NCBI GenBank assembly: GCA_902728285.1
Contig: CACVBU010001154.1
Location: 62,001-126,000 of the forward strand
Length of the DNA: 64,000 bases
Direction: 5' to 3'
Source: Clytia hemisphaerica
Taxonomy: Eukaryota > Cnidaria > Hydrozoa > Leptothecata > Clytiidae
Under the pieces are notes generated by a model. It did no database searches. It was given only the letters and a program-made list of their open reading frames with translations, and was not told the origin of the DNA. Positions within the stretch are counted from its first letter, which is position 1. The number at the start of each line of letters is the position of its first letter. This document shows, one piece after another, positions 20,001-31,536 of this stretch. The translations under genes were made by a program, and so were the position numbers.

Positions 20001-23000
20001 AGCATTCGAAATATAGAGGTTCTATAGTTAAAGAGTATCTATCATTATCATTATTATACCGAGTGAAGAATAATCAGAGCAAGGCAGAAAATATGAAAAA
20101 ACGAAACTCAATCGAAAGTCAAATGAAACTCATGAATGATTACTCTGAACAAAAAAGATAAAACCATTCATCATTCTAGGAAAATTTCGGTTAAAAGTTA
20201 TCCTCACCTGCAAGTCTTGGTCGATATTTAACAGCCGCTTTATAACTTCCGATTGCTTCTTCGTATCGCTGAGATTCTTGTAGTAATATACCCCTGTTTG
20301 AAATGAGGATAGATTGTCATAAATCAGTATTGTTTGCGATACGCTTTAGTCTTTAGTTTAGAAAAAAAAAATTAATATACGTCTTTCAAAAAATTAATAT
20401 ATTAGGTAAATCACCATATAATCATTCCACAAAATGCCACACTTACAAATTATAGTGAGTATCCGCCATATTGAATCGATATCTCAAGGCTTTGCGGTAA
20501 GCGAGTTCACCTTCTTTCTTTTTGCCTTGCTCAACCAAAATATTTCCAAGATTACCGTAAGCTGTAATGAAAATAGAATATCAAAAATCTATCACAAAAT
20601 GCATAAAAACATTTGAAAACAATCATTTCCTTGAGTACTTACAATATTGGGCCAACCACAACCTTAGTCTGATAGCTACAATTGTTGACAACATAAGGCT
20701 ATAAGTATCCTGTTTTGATAACACTGTCTGAAGAACAGGGAATGGAGGGTCAACTCAAAGACACTGTCATAGGTTTTGTCGAATAGTGTAACTACTAAGC
20801 TGGACTGAAATGAGATTCGAACTCATAGCACTACAAACTGAACTTAACAATCGATGCTGGAAACCTATTTGGTAATAGTGTGGGGTTTTGAAATCATATA
20901 CCATGCTCAGACGTTACGATTCCATATCTTTTTCAAAACTAAACATTGAACATTATAGCTGTTCTTTTAGTGCATCGGAATGGAACTGTTCCGTTTAACT
21001 CGCCAGAAAAAGTCCCGAAACCAGTATAACACTTTCGGTTAGTGTCGAAAACTATACGTCGGAACGATGCAAATGTAACGTATGAATATGGACTCCCCAG
21101 TTTGAGAAAAAAGCTTTCTAGTTATCAAAAAAATGTGACTTACATTTTGCAGGACTGGTAGCAAGTCCAGATCTAAAGAAAAGTAGCTAAATTTTTTTAA
21201 CCAATGAAGGTAGAGAGTCTATCCTACATGTTTCTCTAACACCCTGCCTAATAACCGGCTGGTGATCAAAGTACCGATTGACATCAAATGAGCTTAGTAG
21301 AGCTCAAATCGCAGTAAATCCGGTATACCGAAGTTTTTGAATACCTGGTCGGTCTTGATATCAATTGTCCATGCTTTTGTCTTTCATTTACAAAGGAGGG
21401 ATATTCCATCAAACTTTTATTCGGAAGCTCGGAAATGAAATAATATTGCAGTATAGTGATAATATATTGGCGTTTTTACCTATACAGAGATTCTTCGTCA
21501 TGCCACACAAAATTTCGATGATATGTTTTTGCAGCAAACAAGACTAAAATCACCAGGAGAATTTTCCGAATCTGGTCTTCGTCCACTCCACGATATCTTT
21601 TCAACACTTTTACACCAGTAACCATCAAAAAACAAAACCCAATACTTGGAATATATAATATCCGCTCGGCCACGATAAAACCGACGTAGAAAAAAAGATT
21701 AGTTGCAGGTAAGAATGGTAAAATTAGCATGGCTAAGCCTAATATGAGTTGATTTAAATTTTCACTTATGAAGACTTTATTTGTGTTCGTATCTTTGGGT
21801 TTGAAATAAATAACCGATTTGTTTCGCTTGATGTAATATTCTGTGCCATCATAATGGACCACTCCAAATTTACGACAGTATTTAAGAAAAAGCACTGCAA
21901 CGAAGAACAAAGTTGTGTATAAAGTAAAGGAAAGAATGTTTTCGAATGCGAAAATCTCCTCCACAAGGGGAATTGTAAACATTGAATAATCATAACTGAG
22001 TCGAGCAGGATAGATTAGTAGCCATAAGTTATAAGCCGGTAAGTAGAGGAATGTTAGTAGTCTGGTTAGGAAGTTGTTTTCGCTAGCAGCCGGGTTGTCA
22101 GCAGGTGCAAAGTCTGGTAACGAATTTCCCATAATCAGAAATCGAACGTACAAAATGGTAGCTGTAGTAGCGACGAGGAAGAAAATACGCACGTGGCCAC
22201 CAGTTGCACGAAGCTGAAAACAAAAATGTGTTTTATGGATTAACCGAATTACTTTCATCATCAGGAAAAAGTATCATTGATGGTCTTGGATTCTGCCAAA
22301 ATTTCGTTAAACCTATTTCTTTAATTGAACCAGATAGACAAAACAACGAGAAAATAAAGAAACTATACAGAGACTTATTCTTTACCCGAGGAAGTACTTC
22401 AGTAGGATAGGCCAAGTTACATCTGGAGACAACCAACAACTCATAGACTACCAAAACACCTAAAACCGTGATTCCTTGTTCTTTAGTGAACGTTGAGCAG
22501 AACGCCATTATAAGACTCTCTATAAAGTCAATCTTGGAGATGTTTTCGAGGTCTTTGACAGCACGATGATATAATAGGATTGATGCCATGAAGAAAAGAG
22601 CTGCTCCAACGTCCGCACGACCAACAACGCCAGCTACTGCTTCTAAATTGATAATGAAGTAACTTTTATCAGGCTTGAGTTTGGTTACCTATTAAAGCTT
22701 CCGAGTGAAAGAATAGCCAAGGTTGAGGATCTCTAGGTTTATTGCCAAATAATATACAAGCAAGGGCTCAAAAATCGCAAGAACACAAAACCAAAATATC
22801 AGAAGAAAAATTAATCGTTGGTTTTCTATGAAAATTCCATCTTATCAGAACATTTTTACCCTTGAGGTCACAAATACTTTAATATGAAAAACTTGACAGG
22901 TATGAATTATTGGTATTATTTTAACCTTTCCAGTGCCTAACATTTTTTGAAAGACGTGATTTTTTTCCTCTAAAATCTGAAACATCAAACTGGCATAAAA

Positions 23001-24345
23001 GCTTAACTTTGGAGACAGACAATAGTGTTTTGGTACCATTGAAAATATATTTTTATACTCTTTCAAAAAGCATGTTGTTTATTCCCATGTAAATCAAATT
23101 GTCAGGAATTACAACCTTGGCTAGTTTTGGACGTATAAACACGCGTCACTCGAGTTTGAAGGTTGAATGGTCAATAACAAAAAACATGTTATAACACCTA
23201 TTGTTTGTTAGTGAAGGGCGGTAAGACAAACAAATGACCACCTACCTGTGTGGACAGGATGAAGCGCGAACAACAATCCACCAAAAAATGACAGCTCTTC
23301 ATCGCAGTGAATCACAAAACAAAAGTAACAAAACAAACAGGATACCACACCGTGTAGCAGCACGTTCAATAAATGGTAGCCACTAGGTTCCAGACCCCCT
23401 AACCAATAATTAAAACGAAACGAGAGGATGCATAAAGGTCGATATGATTTGTGGCTACCACTGTGTGACAAAGGTGTTCCCCAAAAATCGTTGGCAAAGA
23501 TTTTGGTCCATCGCGTCGATGGAAGTATATCTTGATTCTTTACAATACACCTCCTGGAAATGAAAAAAAATGTTTAAATTCTTAAATGTCTGAATTTTAA
23601 GGTAGGGGAGGGTAGGTAGTTCTGCAAGTCATAGCAAACTTGCTTATTTGCATAAACTCTCATCGATACCTCAAAGGGCTTTCTGAAACATTTAGATTAC
23701 TTTAAGAGACCTCTTCATGAATTTCATCTTGAGTGTGTTATCTAGTGTACTCTATTCATTAAAAAACGATTTAAAGTCTCAAGGGTTACCATCACCCTGC
23801 AATTCGTTTAAAAAACGAGGCAAATGATATTCGTACTTATGAAAAGGTTTATCTTTTCAAAGGAGGAGGAAAGTGTTATTTTTTACGTAGTCTCTACCTT
23901 TATAAACCTTGAACAAAGCTAAATCAACCATCTTTGAGTTTTTGTTAAAGTAGTACCCGCAAAAAAGCCATTACAGTGCTAGGATTCAACGTCAAACGGC
24001 GCTAAATCACCACACAAGTATACAATGAAAAGTTAATCTAGCGCTTTCGATGCATTTACACCGCTATTGAGTAATGCTGTCATTGGGGTACCACTGTCAA
24101 AAAAAACTCCAATGAAAAGTGATTTTGTTCATGAGAATGTTTATTATGACTTACGTGTCATCATAGACGAAGCCAGCAGTTAACGTATTCGAATATACCA
24201 CAAACGATACCAGAAAAACAATCATGTAATATCTGTTCATCTTTGAGGTTGAAATTTGTGCTTGGTCAGCATTTTCCAAAGTGTCATTTTTCGAACACAC
24301 TTTCCTTCGATTGTTGTTTTGATCCAACTGTACTGTTCGACCCAT
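13520..24345 (-). CDS. TMTC2: Transmembrane and TPR repeat-containing protein 2 (TMTC2-like), 16 coding exons
   Basis: Joining 16 exons with GT-AG introns and matching phases gives 895 codons plus stop. Exons (- strand order): 24155-24345, 23246-23553, 22386-22642, 21480-22213, 21144-21172, 20447-20561, 20208-20293, 19493-19554, 19049-19115, 18334-18389, 17920-17998, 16844-17091, 16626-16716, 16166-16280, 15866-15929, 13520-13705. The N-terminal half is multi-membrane-spanning; the C-terminal half is tetratricopeptide repeats. Family hallmarks are the luminal YDD (61-63), NDFWGTPLSHSGSHKSYRPL, KEQGITVLG, and DNPAA followed by LTRLLTFLYLP. HSGSHKSYRPLC, NMAD.HYNLG and LKDPH.H fit TMTC2 better than TMTC1/3/4. 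TMTC proteins are ER membrane proteins linked to O-mannosylation of cadherins. Human TMTC2 is 836 aa; here a longer N-terminus and a divergent stretch in exon 12 account for the difference. The start ATG (24343-24345) follows an in-frame stop. Confidence 0.92.
13866..14880. repeat. Intronic motif-echo patch (GGCGGTA type) split by a TTAA element
   Basis: GGCGGTA/TGGCGTT words cluster at 13885-13930 and return as CCGCC/TACCGCC at 14845-14860, with GAAGCCGTAAAT repeated at 14770 and 14803. The two halves flank the element 14042-14751. The same word type (GGGCGTCAGGGCGGTTTACG) reappears at 19738-19757. Confidence 0.4.
14042..14751. mobile_element. TTAA-flanked inverted-repeat element
   Basis: The ends GGGCTCTGACCATAGT and ACTATGGTCAGAGCCC are flanked by TTAA at 14038-14041 and 14752-14755, in TMTC2 intron 15. 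The TTAA duplication is the piggyBac signature, although the end does not start CCC. It is non-coding. Confidence 0.7.
17508..17713. mobile_element. Intronic MITE, ATAGACCTTTT ends
   Basis: Inverted ends ATAGACCTTTTCATAA and TTATGAAAAGGTCTAT are followed inward by CGTCACGAATATCA / TGATGTTCGTGACG. It lies in TMTC2 intron 11. Elements with the same outer end occur at 30395-30575 and 33056-33234, and a right-end fragment occurs near 23812-23862. Confidence 0.65.
17920..20561 (-). CDS. TMTC2: TMTC2-like exons 6-11: first TPR block
   Basis: Six short exons (20447-20561, 20208-20293, 19493-19554, 19049-19115, 18334-18389, 17920-17998) encode consecutive TPR units: YGNLGNILVEQGKKKEGELA, HYNLGILLQESQRYEEAI, HLNLGVTYMSMKKLHDAI, IRYNLGKALFEVNEYQESL and the start of MIGQCYSEIG. 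The linker GLKDPHQHATS is a TMTC2-specific spacer. All junctions keep frame. Confidence 0.9.
18420..18665. mobile_element. Intronic MITE with long GC-rich ends
   Basis: The ends AAGGCCGGTCTCCACTTGCG and the perfect complement extend to about 26 bp, with TA outside each end (18418-18419, 18666-18667). It lies in TMTC2 intron 9. The interior has GCGCGC and inverted GTTGAA..TTCAAC words. The TA target fits Tc1/mariner-type mobilisation. Confidence 0.75.
19190..20040. repeat. Intronic short-motif patches (TTCGAATTAG and GAGTTAAGGAA words)
   Basis: 19200-19480 repeats AATTCGAA / GTTCGAAnTAA words with a TAAGAACATGTTC block like that at 42470. 19860-20040 repeats GAGTTAAGGAA / GAGCTAAGGAAA words. 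They flank exon 8 of the TMTC2-like gene without disrupting it. Ends are unclear. Confidence 0.3.
21144..21172 (-). CDS. TMTC2: TMTC2-like exon 5: 29-nt micro-exon
   Basis: This exon is required to join EESLY(R) to the first TPR exon in frame. It encodes SGLATSPAK with one split base at each end, flanked by TTTCTTTAG and GTAAGTC on the - strand. The product ESLYRSGLATSPAKSYGNLG matches the TMTC2 pattern LYRSG.....PAKAWGNLG. Gene predictors often miss exons this small. Confidence 0.85.
21480..22213 (-). CDS. TMTC2: TMTC2-like exon 4: large membrane exon with the DUF1736 region
   Basis: A 734-nt exon, about residues 253-496. It includes ILYVRFLIMGNSLPDFAPAD, DNPAA, LTRLLTFLYLPAYNLWLL and SYDYSMFTIPLVEEI, which correspond to the TMTC-specific DUF1736 block. 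Then come LPATNLFFYVGFIVAERILY and SIGFCFLMVTGV, the most conserved late membrane helices. It ends in EESLY plus two bases of an Arg codon completed by the micro-exon. Confidence 0.9.
22386..24345 (-). CDS. TMTC2: TMTC2-like exons 1-3: N-terminal membrane region
   Basis: Exon 1 (24155-24345) encodes a polar ~36-residue lead followed by the first membrane helix (IVFLVSFVVYSNTL) and FVYDD, the acidic pair expected in the first luminal loop of this glycosyltransferase-like fold. Exon 2 (23246-23553) encodes NQDILPSTRWTKIFANDFWG and the SHKSYRPL signature, ending HPVHT. Exon 3 (22386-22642) encodes EAVAGVVGRADVGAALFF and TKEQGITVLGVLVVYELL. Phases are 2, 1 and 0 at the three donors. The polar lead before helix 1 is absent from the human protein as I know it; an internal ATG at SKMNRYY could also serve as start. 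Confidence 0.88.
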
Positions 24346-27300
24346 TTTATGAGCGGTAGTATCGAGCTTCAATTAGTTTAACGCTGATGAAATGAAATCA
24401 TGAGAACTTCCAGCGCAAAAATGTCTGAAATGAAATATTATTAAATGTTGTGATCTTTATTTGAAAAATATTTCTCAAATTCAAGGAAAATATCACAGTC
24501 AGTTTTCTTATTCCATTAATAAAAGCAAAAATATTCTCTCCGATTTGATTACTTTTTGAAACATTGTTCCGATGGTTATCAAACTGTTTACATTTCGAAG
24601 GTCTTTTGATCCTGTTAGGTAAAAATAAAAGATGTAAGCAACAGTTACAGAACCGTTCGTACAAAATTCAAGCAAAACAAAAACTAAGTATAAAAAGATA
24701 TTCTTGTGAAGTCATAGAGTCAATTAGCCTCTATAAAAACTTGACCTATCAACCTTAACCTCGACAGAGTGGGGCTCTGCCGAATGTGTGAAAAATGAAT
24801 CAAAACTTAAAACATATTTCATAAAAATAAGTAAAGATAAAGATAAGTAAACAAGAAAAGGAAAAACCGTCGAAACATAACCAGAAGCAAATGCTCCATG
24901 AACGGCTCAAGGAACCATTTATTTACATCAAGCCTTTTCAAATATTTAAGCCATGCAAATGAATCCTTACTATTGATAAAAGCCCCAGTTGCTAAGGACT
25001 TCATTTAAAAATGGTGAGTTCAACATTGATGCAGTGTGGCTTCTTTGTGACAGCATTGCTTCTACAGTAAGACAAAATAAAACCAAGTCTAAATTTTTTA
25101 ATTAAATGAAAACACATCAGAACAGACAAAATGAATTTCCTTCAAGATGATCTCTCTATATTATGTATTTATCCGAACTTAATCTCTTTTCTTGTGGGTA
25201 TGGAAGCAGATTAGTCAAAAGTAATAACCTGCATTAATTTGATGACCTATTATTATTGCGAAAAAAGTTGCAATGACTATTTTCAAACAGTGGAAGTGGA
25301 AAGGCATCCATATTCTCCGAAATCAAAATAATTAAAAATCTCAAATGACATCAAGCTACTGAAGAGTCATCTTATAATTTCAAAAGAGTTTATTTCATAA
25401 TATCGAGTCCGAGTCTCAGTCCCGTTCCCAAGCGAAGAGTTATTAGGAAAGATTTTATCACCTATTATTAACAGCTCAAAAAATAAGAAAAAGAAGGTCA
25501 TTTAAAATCCTTTAAAAGAATCGATTTTTGTTTCTTCCCCCGGTGAGGAGCCTCTCAACTAACTTTCATTCTTGCATCTGTTCAAGGATCCGGTAACAGT
25601 CTATGTTTAGCTGGACCTTACCTTAGACTTATCAATACAGAGCATGTATGAACACTGCTGTCATAAACATTAAAGCTATGAAACCGACCGAAATATTTCA
25701 TCACTTTTCTACCCCTGTTACCAAATGACAATTCTACCCTTTCTAAATTTTTGATAATCCCCACTTTTCCAAAAAAGTTTTTTACACGCTTGAGGGTAAT
25801 ATCTTTGAAAATGTGGTAGTGGTAGACTTTATCAAATGTATGTTTGAACAATAAAAATTACCATGCATGGTCATGCCGACTTGTTTATTGCAATTATAGA
25901 CTATTGAGTTTTGATATTTGGCTATAGCTATAAATCACTCCTCGTCAATGCTTATTTAATTTATTAAATGATAGACAATACAAAGTACTGGGATATAACA
26001 GTGTATATACAGGCTTTAATACTGAGAAAAATAAAATAATGTTAACACAATTAACAACAACTAGCCGTATGCGAAGCGTCTCACGCTGCTTGTCCCAATC
26101 CAGCGAATAAAGAACATATAAAGAACTCTAAAGGAAGAAAGAAAGCTGCCGAGTTAATGATACAATTTTCATTTTAAAAAGAAGGGGAAAAAAGATAACA
26201 TTGCATTGCAATTTTTAACCACAATTTAAGTAAATGGCTTAGAAAAATTATATTTTAGATCTTTTTAGCCATCGTGGCTGGACATTTGAGAGTGACTTTG
26301 AAAGACTTCGAACAGTTTTGAAAGTGATAGGGAGCCGCTATTGTAAACAGAAAGTTTTAAAGAGCATCTGGATAAGATAAAAAATAAAATTTGGGAAGAA
26401 GGTTAATTTTAACCCATCAAGCTCCAAACTTCTTGTAATGAAAATAGTATCTTGGAGTCTCAAAGTTAGTCTAGTGGTAGGAAATCTGCATAAGGTACAA
26501 AAAGATATCGGTTCAATGCCATGAAGAGGAAGCTTTGTAGAGATTAGTTAGATTTTCGAAAACTTTTTACAAAACGTTGTAAACACACAGGTTTTAACGT
26601 ATTAATATATAGATTATCAAAATTATTACATCGCTCAATCCCTGGGCGAACATCATTGACGTTTTTATTTGAATGTTATTTGATTATGTTTTAGCCCTGG
26701 TTTTGGATGGCTCAAAAATTGCATAATATCGAAATGTTTATGCTGTGTTTCTTATCATTACATAAACTTTTTCTGTAAAAAAAGTACCCATGATAACATA
26801 ACATTTAAGTAAGCCCTCTTTCATTAATTTAAAATTTGCACTTTTTTCTGAATTGACATTAGTATTACCTCCTCAGGGGCTCAAGTTAATAAAACTAGAA
26901 AATATTGCTAAAGATTATGCGTTGTGTTAACCACCAAGAGAAATATACAACCCTGACTCTGAGCTGATATTCAAGTAAGCAATAAAGCTAATGCATTTTT
27001 TAACATGGCACTTGAAAACAGCTCTTGACTTTCAACAAGGTGATTTATTGTCATTAGGGGGAAGAAACAGCTCACGGCTTTCAGTAAACAGACAGATTTT
27101 CCTTATTTTCATAGATTTTGTAGGCAACAGATATGTTTTTCCTGGACTTTAAAATCATTTGGGATTTTAAGAAAATAGCTGGTATTTCCATTCTTAGGTT
27201 AGGCCTGGCAGCTATTTATGAGAAGGTTCTTGGTTGATACTTTTGCATTTTGAAGAATTTTTTGAAATGGTATGCCTTTGTATTTTGATTTCTTCCTTCA

Positions 27301-28023
27301 CTTAAAAAGCTTTTAAGACCCACTCATTTTTTGAACTAAGAGTAATTTCTTTTTTTCAAGAACTCATGGGGTAAAAATGAGCCTTCAGTCTTATCTTAGC
27401 ATGTTCATCATTCTCACTTCATTATCAATGGGTTTTTATTGATGTTGCAGAGTCAGATACAAATTGAATTATTTCTTTCATCACTACACAAAACCAAGAC
27501 CAATCAGAGTTGCATACCACTACACCTTGTCAATTGTCAAAATCATCAAATTATAATTTTCAAATTAATATCCAAGCTAGTCAAAATATAAACACATTTT
27601 ACATTTTAAGGACTTCAAGGAAGCCCAACAGACTTGCAATAACTGTTTTACCTTTCCTTGTATATACAAATAATACTATAAGTTTATATTAATTTTTATT
27701 GCACCATAAATTCAATAATTATCTTCTTCCCTTTTTTTACCTTTTTAACCCAATTCATACTAGGCTTTTAGGGGCAGTTCAAAATTAGGGGTTTCCTGTA
27801 CCACCCCTTAACTTTTGATCTAGTGGGTCTTTTTGGATGAAATTTGCCACACATGATCCTTGTCAGATAAAAAATTATTTTGATGACGTCACTCACCATG
27901 CCCAAATTGAGCAGAAATTTCCTTTGTTCTATTGTATTGTTCTTTGTTCTATTGTATTGTGCAAAGAATAAGCTCCCTGAGCCTAAAATGCTCATTTTAT
28001 CCTAAATATTCAATAAATTACAG
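24346..28023. other. Intergenic region without recognisable genes
   Basis: 5' flank of the TMTC2-like gene, then 3.5 kb of AT-rich DNA. Short open frames (for example 25618-25851 on the - strand) lack ATG-supported starts, domains or splice context. One tRNA-like pol III signal lies at 26463-26525. Confidence 0.4.
26463..26525 (+). pseudogene. tRNA-like sequence (SINE head or tRNA relic)
   Basis: TTAGTCTAGTGG (26466-26477) resembles an A box and GGTTCAATGCC (26510-26520) a B box, at tRNA-like spacing. The flanking stems do not pair into a proper cloverleaf, so a functional tRNA is unlikely. Confidence 0.35.
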
Positions 28024-28028
28024 TTTAA

Positions 28029-29581
28029 GAGCCACATTCTCTAAGAACCAGGTGGTTTTGGACAATTTTGTTAGTATGAAATTTTGTTTGCCTTCATTTT
28101 TGGATATTTGGTAGACAATAGTAAATATAGCTCTACAGGCTCTACAAGAAGGTGCAAATCTCAAAAAGTGTGATATTTGCCTCGATTATTCAAGAGTTGC
28201 GACTAATGTTGGGAAAAACTGTTAATTGTTCCTGGTAGAGAAAGTTGCCTAGTTTCAGGAACAAAAATAATACCCATGTGATCTATAAGCAGATTTGAGA
28301 AAAATTAAGCCAAAAATTTTTTTAAGTGTGATTTTTCTAGGCTGGCGAGACAAAAATAAGGCCTTGGTTACACCAGAAAACGTTTTAAGATTTTGAAAAT
28401 CATTGAAAAGTATTATTTTCCACCCCAGGAATGAAAAAAAATTCAAATTTCTAATCACTGTGTAAGCCTGGAATTGTCAGTAGCCTCTGTAAATCCCTTG
28501 TAAAGTAACTGGATTTTCGGGAATTATGGGGGTCTGTTGTTGATATAGCAAATTTTCAGGGACTTTAATCAAATATTTGAACAAAAGGAATAGCTGGAAA
28601 TGATTTTCTGAGGAACCTCACCAATATCTCTCAAGATTTCTCTTAAATGTAACAAGTCTTACAAACCAGTATCTGTTTCCTGGGTAACTGAAGGTTGTTT
28701 TAAACTTGAGATTTTGTAGATTTTTGGCTACATGAGGTTTTCTTAGTATTTGTAGATGGTAAAATGGAAATTTTGGGGTTCAGTCAATATCTGATTTACA
28801 ATTATCTGTCAGTAAACCATGCAAACTTTAGAAAAAAATCAACAACATGTGTCAGAATCACTTCTAATCAGCTCACAGGACTCATCCAAATTGGACTTAA
28901 CTCTATGAAATAAAGAGCCCTATAAAGACCAAGTCCTAGCAATCTAAGCCAATATTCAGATCCTACTATGAGAAGATTGTTTCAGGTTTTAGGTCTGGAT
29001 CTTTGATATTTCAATACTTTTCCAGGCTATTATTGAGAACTCTTGAATAATCGAGGCAAATTTCACACTTTTTGAGATTTGCACCTTCTTGTAGAGCCTG
29101 TAGAGCCCAGCCAGGTTGAGTGAAATACTTCAAATTTTCAACATTTGATCTTTGTTAGTTGGTGAACACTTTTTGCCAAAAATAAAATTCCCAGAATGCT
29201 CCAAGGCTGAATAATTGAGGCTTAAATTTGTTAAAAAGTGAGTTTTTTTCCATATCTAGGCCGCCATTATGAAAAATGCGATTAAGGTCACATGGGTTTT
29301 TTTGGATTTTTTGACACTTTACTGTGAGTACTTTCAGGAAATCAAAAGAAACCCATGTGACCTTGGTTGCAACTTGAAATATTTCCTCTCAAAGTCAGAC
29401 TTTTACACTTGGCAAAAAAAGTCCAAAATTTCAACTTGCCCTCAAGCCGCCATTATGGATTTTTGGGACCCAAAATTTTGGGATTCTGAGTTTTTCACTT
29501 TTGTCTACCAAATATCCAAAAATGAAGGCAAACAAAATTTCATACTAACACCACCCACCTGGTTCTTAGAGAATGTGGCTC
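28029..29581. mobile_element. TTAA-flanked long-inverted-repeat element with a secondary insertion
   Basis: Ends GAGCCACATTCTCTAAGAAC and the complement are flanked by TTAA (28025-28028, 29582-29585). The left arm (28029-28200) pairs with two separated blocks of the right side, about 29500-29581 and 29035-29106, so about 400 bp (roughly 29107-29500) was inserted into the right arm later. That insert has its own dyad, AAGGTCACATGGGTTT / AAACCCATGTGACCTT. No transposase is recognised. Confidence 0.65.
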
Positions 29582-30394
29582 TTAAATGATATATTTGACA
29601 TTAAAAATAAATTTGTATTGGAAAATGTCAATTATTGTGACACCTTACTGTCAGAAATGTCATCATGCGCAAGGTGTGAACATTTTTAGATGTAAATTTT
29701 TTTTGATTTTGAAGCTAATTTAATAAATTTAGGAATTTACAGGAAATTTCATGCCAAAAGCTCTACTACTTCAGGAGCTATTAACATTAGTTTCACCCCA
29801 AACTGAAAAAGCCCCCCTCACTAGGGTTAAGTAAAGAGAATTTCATAGGTCAGGATAACCTAATTAGCTAATCAATTTCTTAGCGCTGGATTTGTATTTT
29901 CATCGAATGCTAAGATTATGTTCATCGAATGCTAAGATTATGTAGCTTTTTTAGAGTCATTAAATGTAATGTTTTCACTCTCCATAAAAAGCCCCCCCCC
30001 CAAGCGTGATTTTTTGTGATTTGGAAAATTTTTCAAAGTGAGTGATCCTGGATTATCCAAGATTTTTGCTGATTTTTGCTGATTTGTGTGATTTTGATTG
30101 AATACAAAAAACTGTGTGATATTGCGATCAGAGTTATTGCTCGATGAGCCCCCTAAAAGAATTTTAACTACCTTCTTAAACCACCATTGTAAGTCTGTAT
30201 CTAAATAATTTTCTATAGCATATACGGGCACTGAGAAATTGTTTAAAAAAAGTAAAGTGTTCAAATACTTTTTAGACAGACTTTATAGAAAGGAAGTGTC
30301 AAAGTTTCTAGAAATAAACAGAAAAGAATTTGTATAAGGAAAGCTCTTACCTAATCCATTCCAATTTTAATGACATACTTGATAACGTGTTACA
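29582..30394. other. Intergenic with a TGTGATTTT echo patch
   Basis: No gene is seen. About 29990-30135 repeats TGTGATTTT / GCTGATTTTT words next to an 11-C run (about 29991-30001). Confidence 0.3.
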
Positions 30395-30575
30395 ATAGAC
30401 CTTTTGCTAGATGTGATATTATGTTGGATAGCTAAAAACTTCACCATTAAAATAATGACACACTAATGCATAATAATTATAAGTGCGAGCTAATTTTTTC
30501 TTATCATTATTTCCAATACTTGAGTTTTTACAGGTTTTTAATTACCTAACATGACATGTCTAGCAAAAGGTCTAT
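30395..30575. mobile_element. MITE, ATAGACCTTTTGCTAGA ends
   Basis: Inverted ends ATAGACCTTTTGCTAGA and TCTAGCAAAAGGTCTAT continue inward as TGTGAT/CATGACATG. A related truncated copy lies at about 31317-31480, with shared ATTAATGTGTCATT. Confidence 0.65.
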
Positions 30576-30655
30576 TACCTTAAGGATAGAACCTCTAGAA
30601 GAATAGGTTGAATAAGTGGTTAGAATATCCATTGGGCTGTTCCATAAAATTTTCA

Positions 30656-31256
30656 TACAGGGGGTGGGCGAACCTTTTCAAATGAAAACTAATTTCTTGG
30701 AAAAGTGTAGATACCCCCTGGAAAATGGCAAAATTTGAAAAAGAACCCTTGGAAAAATTATTATCTTAAAATGAGGGTGGAAGAGCTAAAAACAGTTGGT
30801 CACCCCATGGAAATTCAAGAATAACTTTTTACCCCCTGGAAAAATGAAAAAACACTTTAGACCCCCTGGAAATTCTTCTCGGATTACCCCCTGGAAATGT
30901 TTGGTCCACCCCCTGTACCAGTTTGCAGAGTGTGGCACGTTTGCTCGAGATGTCAAGTGCACAACTCGGAAAAAGTCAAGTGCAGGTGCAAAATTTGAGG
31001 TTTTCAGGTGCAAGTGAAGACGGTTTTTTAACCCCAGGTGCAGAGTTCCGCTATTTTCTCCTCAAGTGCAGCTAATTTTAGCTAATTTTTTGCCTTTATG
31101 GGCCAATTTTCGAGGTATATAGGTGCACCTTGTCTGGACCAAAATTTATCAGGTGAGTTCTTCTAGTGCAGAACTTGGTATTTCCAAATTTTTCCACATT
31201 TTTCCTCAAGTGCAGCCTTGACATACTCTGCAAACTGGCCCCTGTATGGTCATAAA
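30656..31256. mobile_element. Motif-echo insert (CCCCCTGGAAA type), TA-flanked
   Basis: It starts TA-CAGGGGGTGG and ends CCACCCCCTG-TA once the nested element 30918-31238 is removed. CCCCCTGGAAA or a one-base variant occurs about seven times inside, all in one orientation. The motif is the complement of the echo at 10563. It is non-coding. Confidence 0.65.
30918..31238. mobile_element. hAT-like MITE (AAGTGCA echo) nested in the preceding insert
   Basis: Ends CCAGTTTGCAGAGT and ACTCTGCAAACTGG are flanked by an exact 8-bp duplication CCCCTGTA (30910-30917, 31239-31246), the hAT hallmark. TCAAGTGCA / AGGTGCA is repeated about nine times inside. There is no transposase. Excision would restore the right end of the outer insert. 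Confidence 0.8.
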
Positions 31257-31536
31257 ATAAATGGAATGGTCCATTTTATTATGAAAATTACAAGCTCATT
31301 ACATTATATCCAAATATATAGACCTTTGCTATCCAGGTTGTCATGTGAATAAATTAAACCTCGCTCCACCATCAAAACAATAATAAGAACAAATTAATGC
31401 AGACTTACAATAATTATACACATTAATGTGTCATTGTTTAAAACCTGGAGTTTTAAATTATTCAACATCATATTCTGAATAGGAGAGTGTTCAAATCGGA
31501 AATTCCAGATTTTTTTCAACAAAAAAATTATTTTGT

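Noticed and set aside
20800-20870. tRNA-like sequence on the - strand around GAGTTCGAATCTC
   Set aside because: Only a B-box-like word; no A box at the right distance and no cloverleaf.
13520-24345. Assignment of the membrane/TPR gene to TMTC1, TMTC3 or TMTC4
   Set aside because: HSGSHKSYRPLC, LYRSG...PAK, NMAD.HYNLG and LKDPH.H agree with TMTC2 more closely than with the other members as I remember them. A phylogeny would settle it.
25618-25851. 77-codon frame on the - strand with weak RNA-binding-like composition
   Set aside because: No ATG, no splice context and no recognisable motif.
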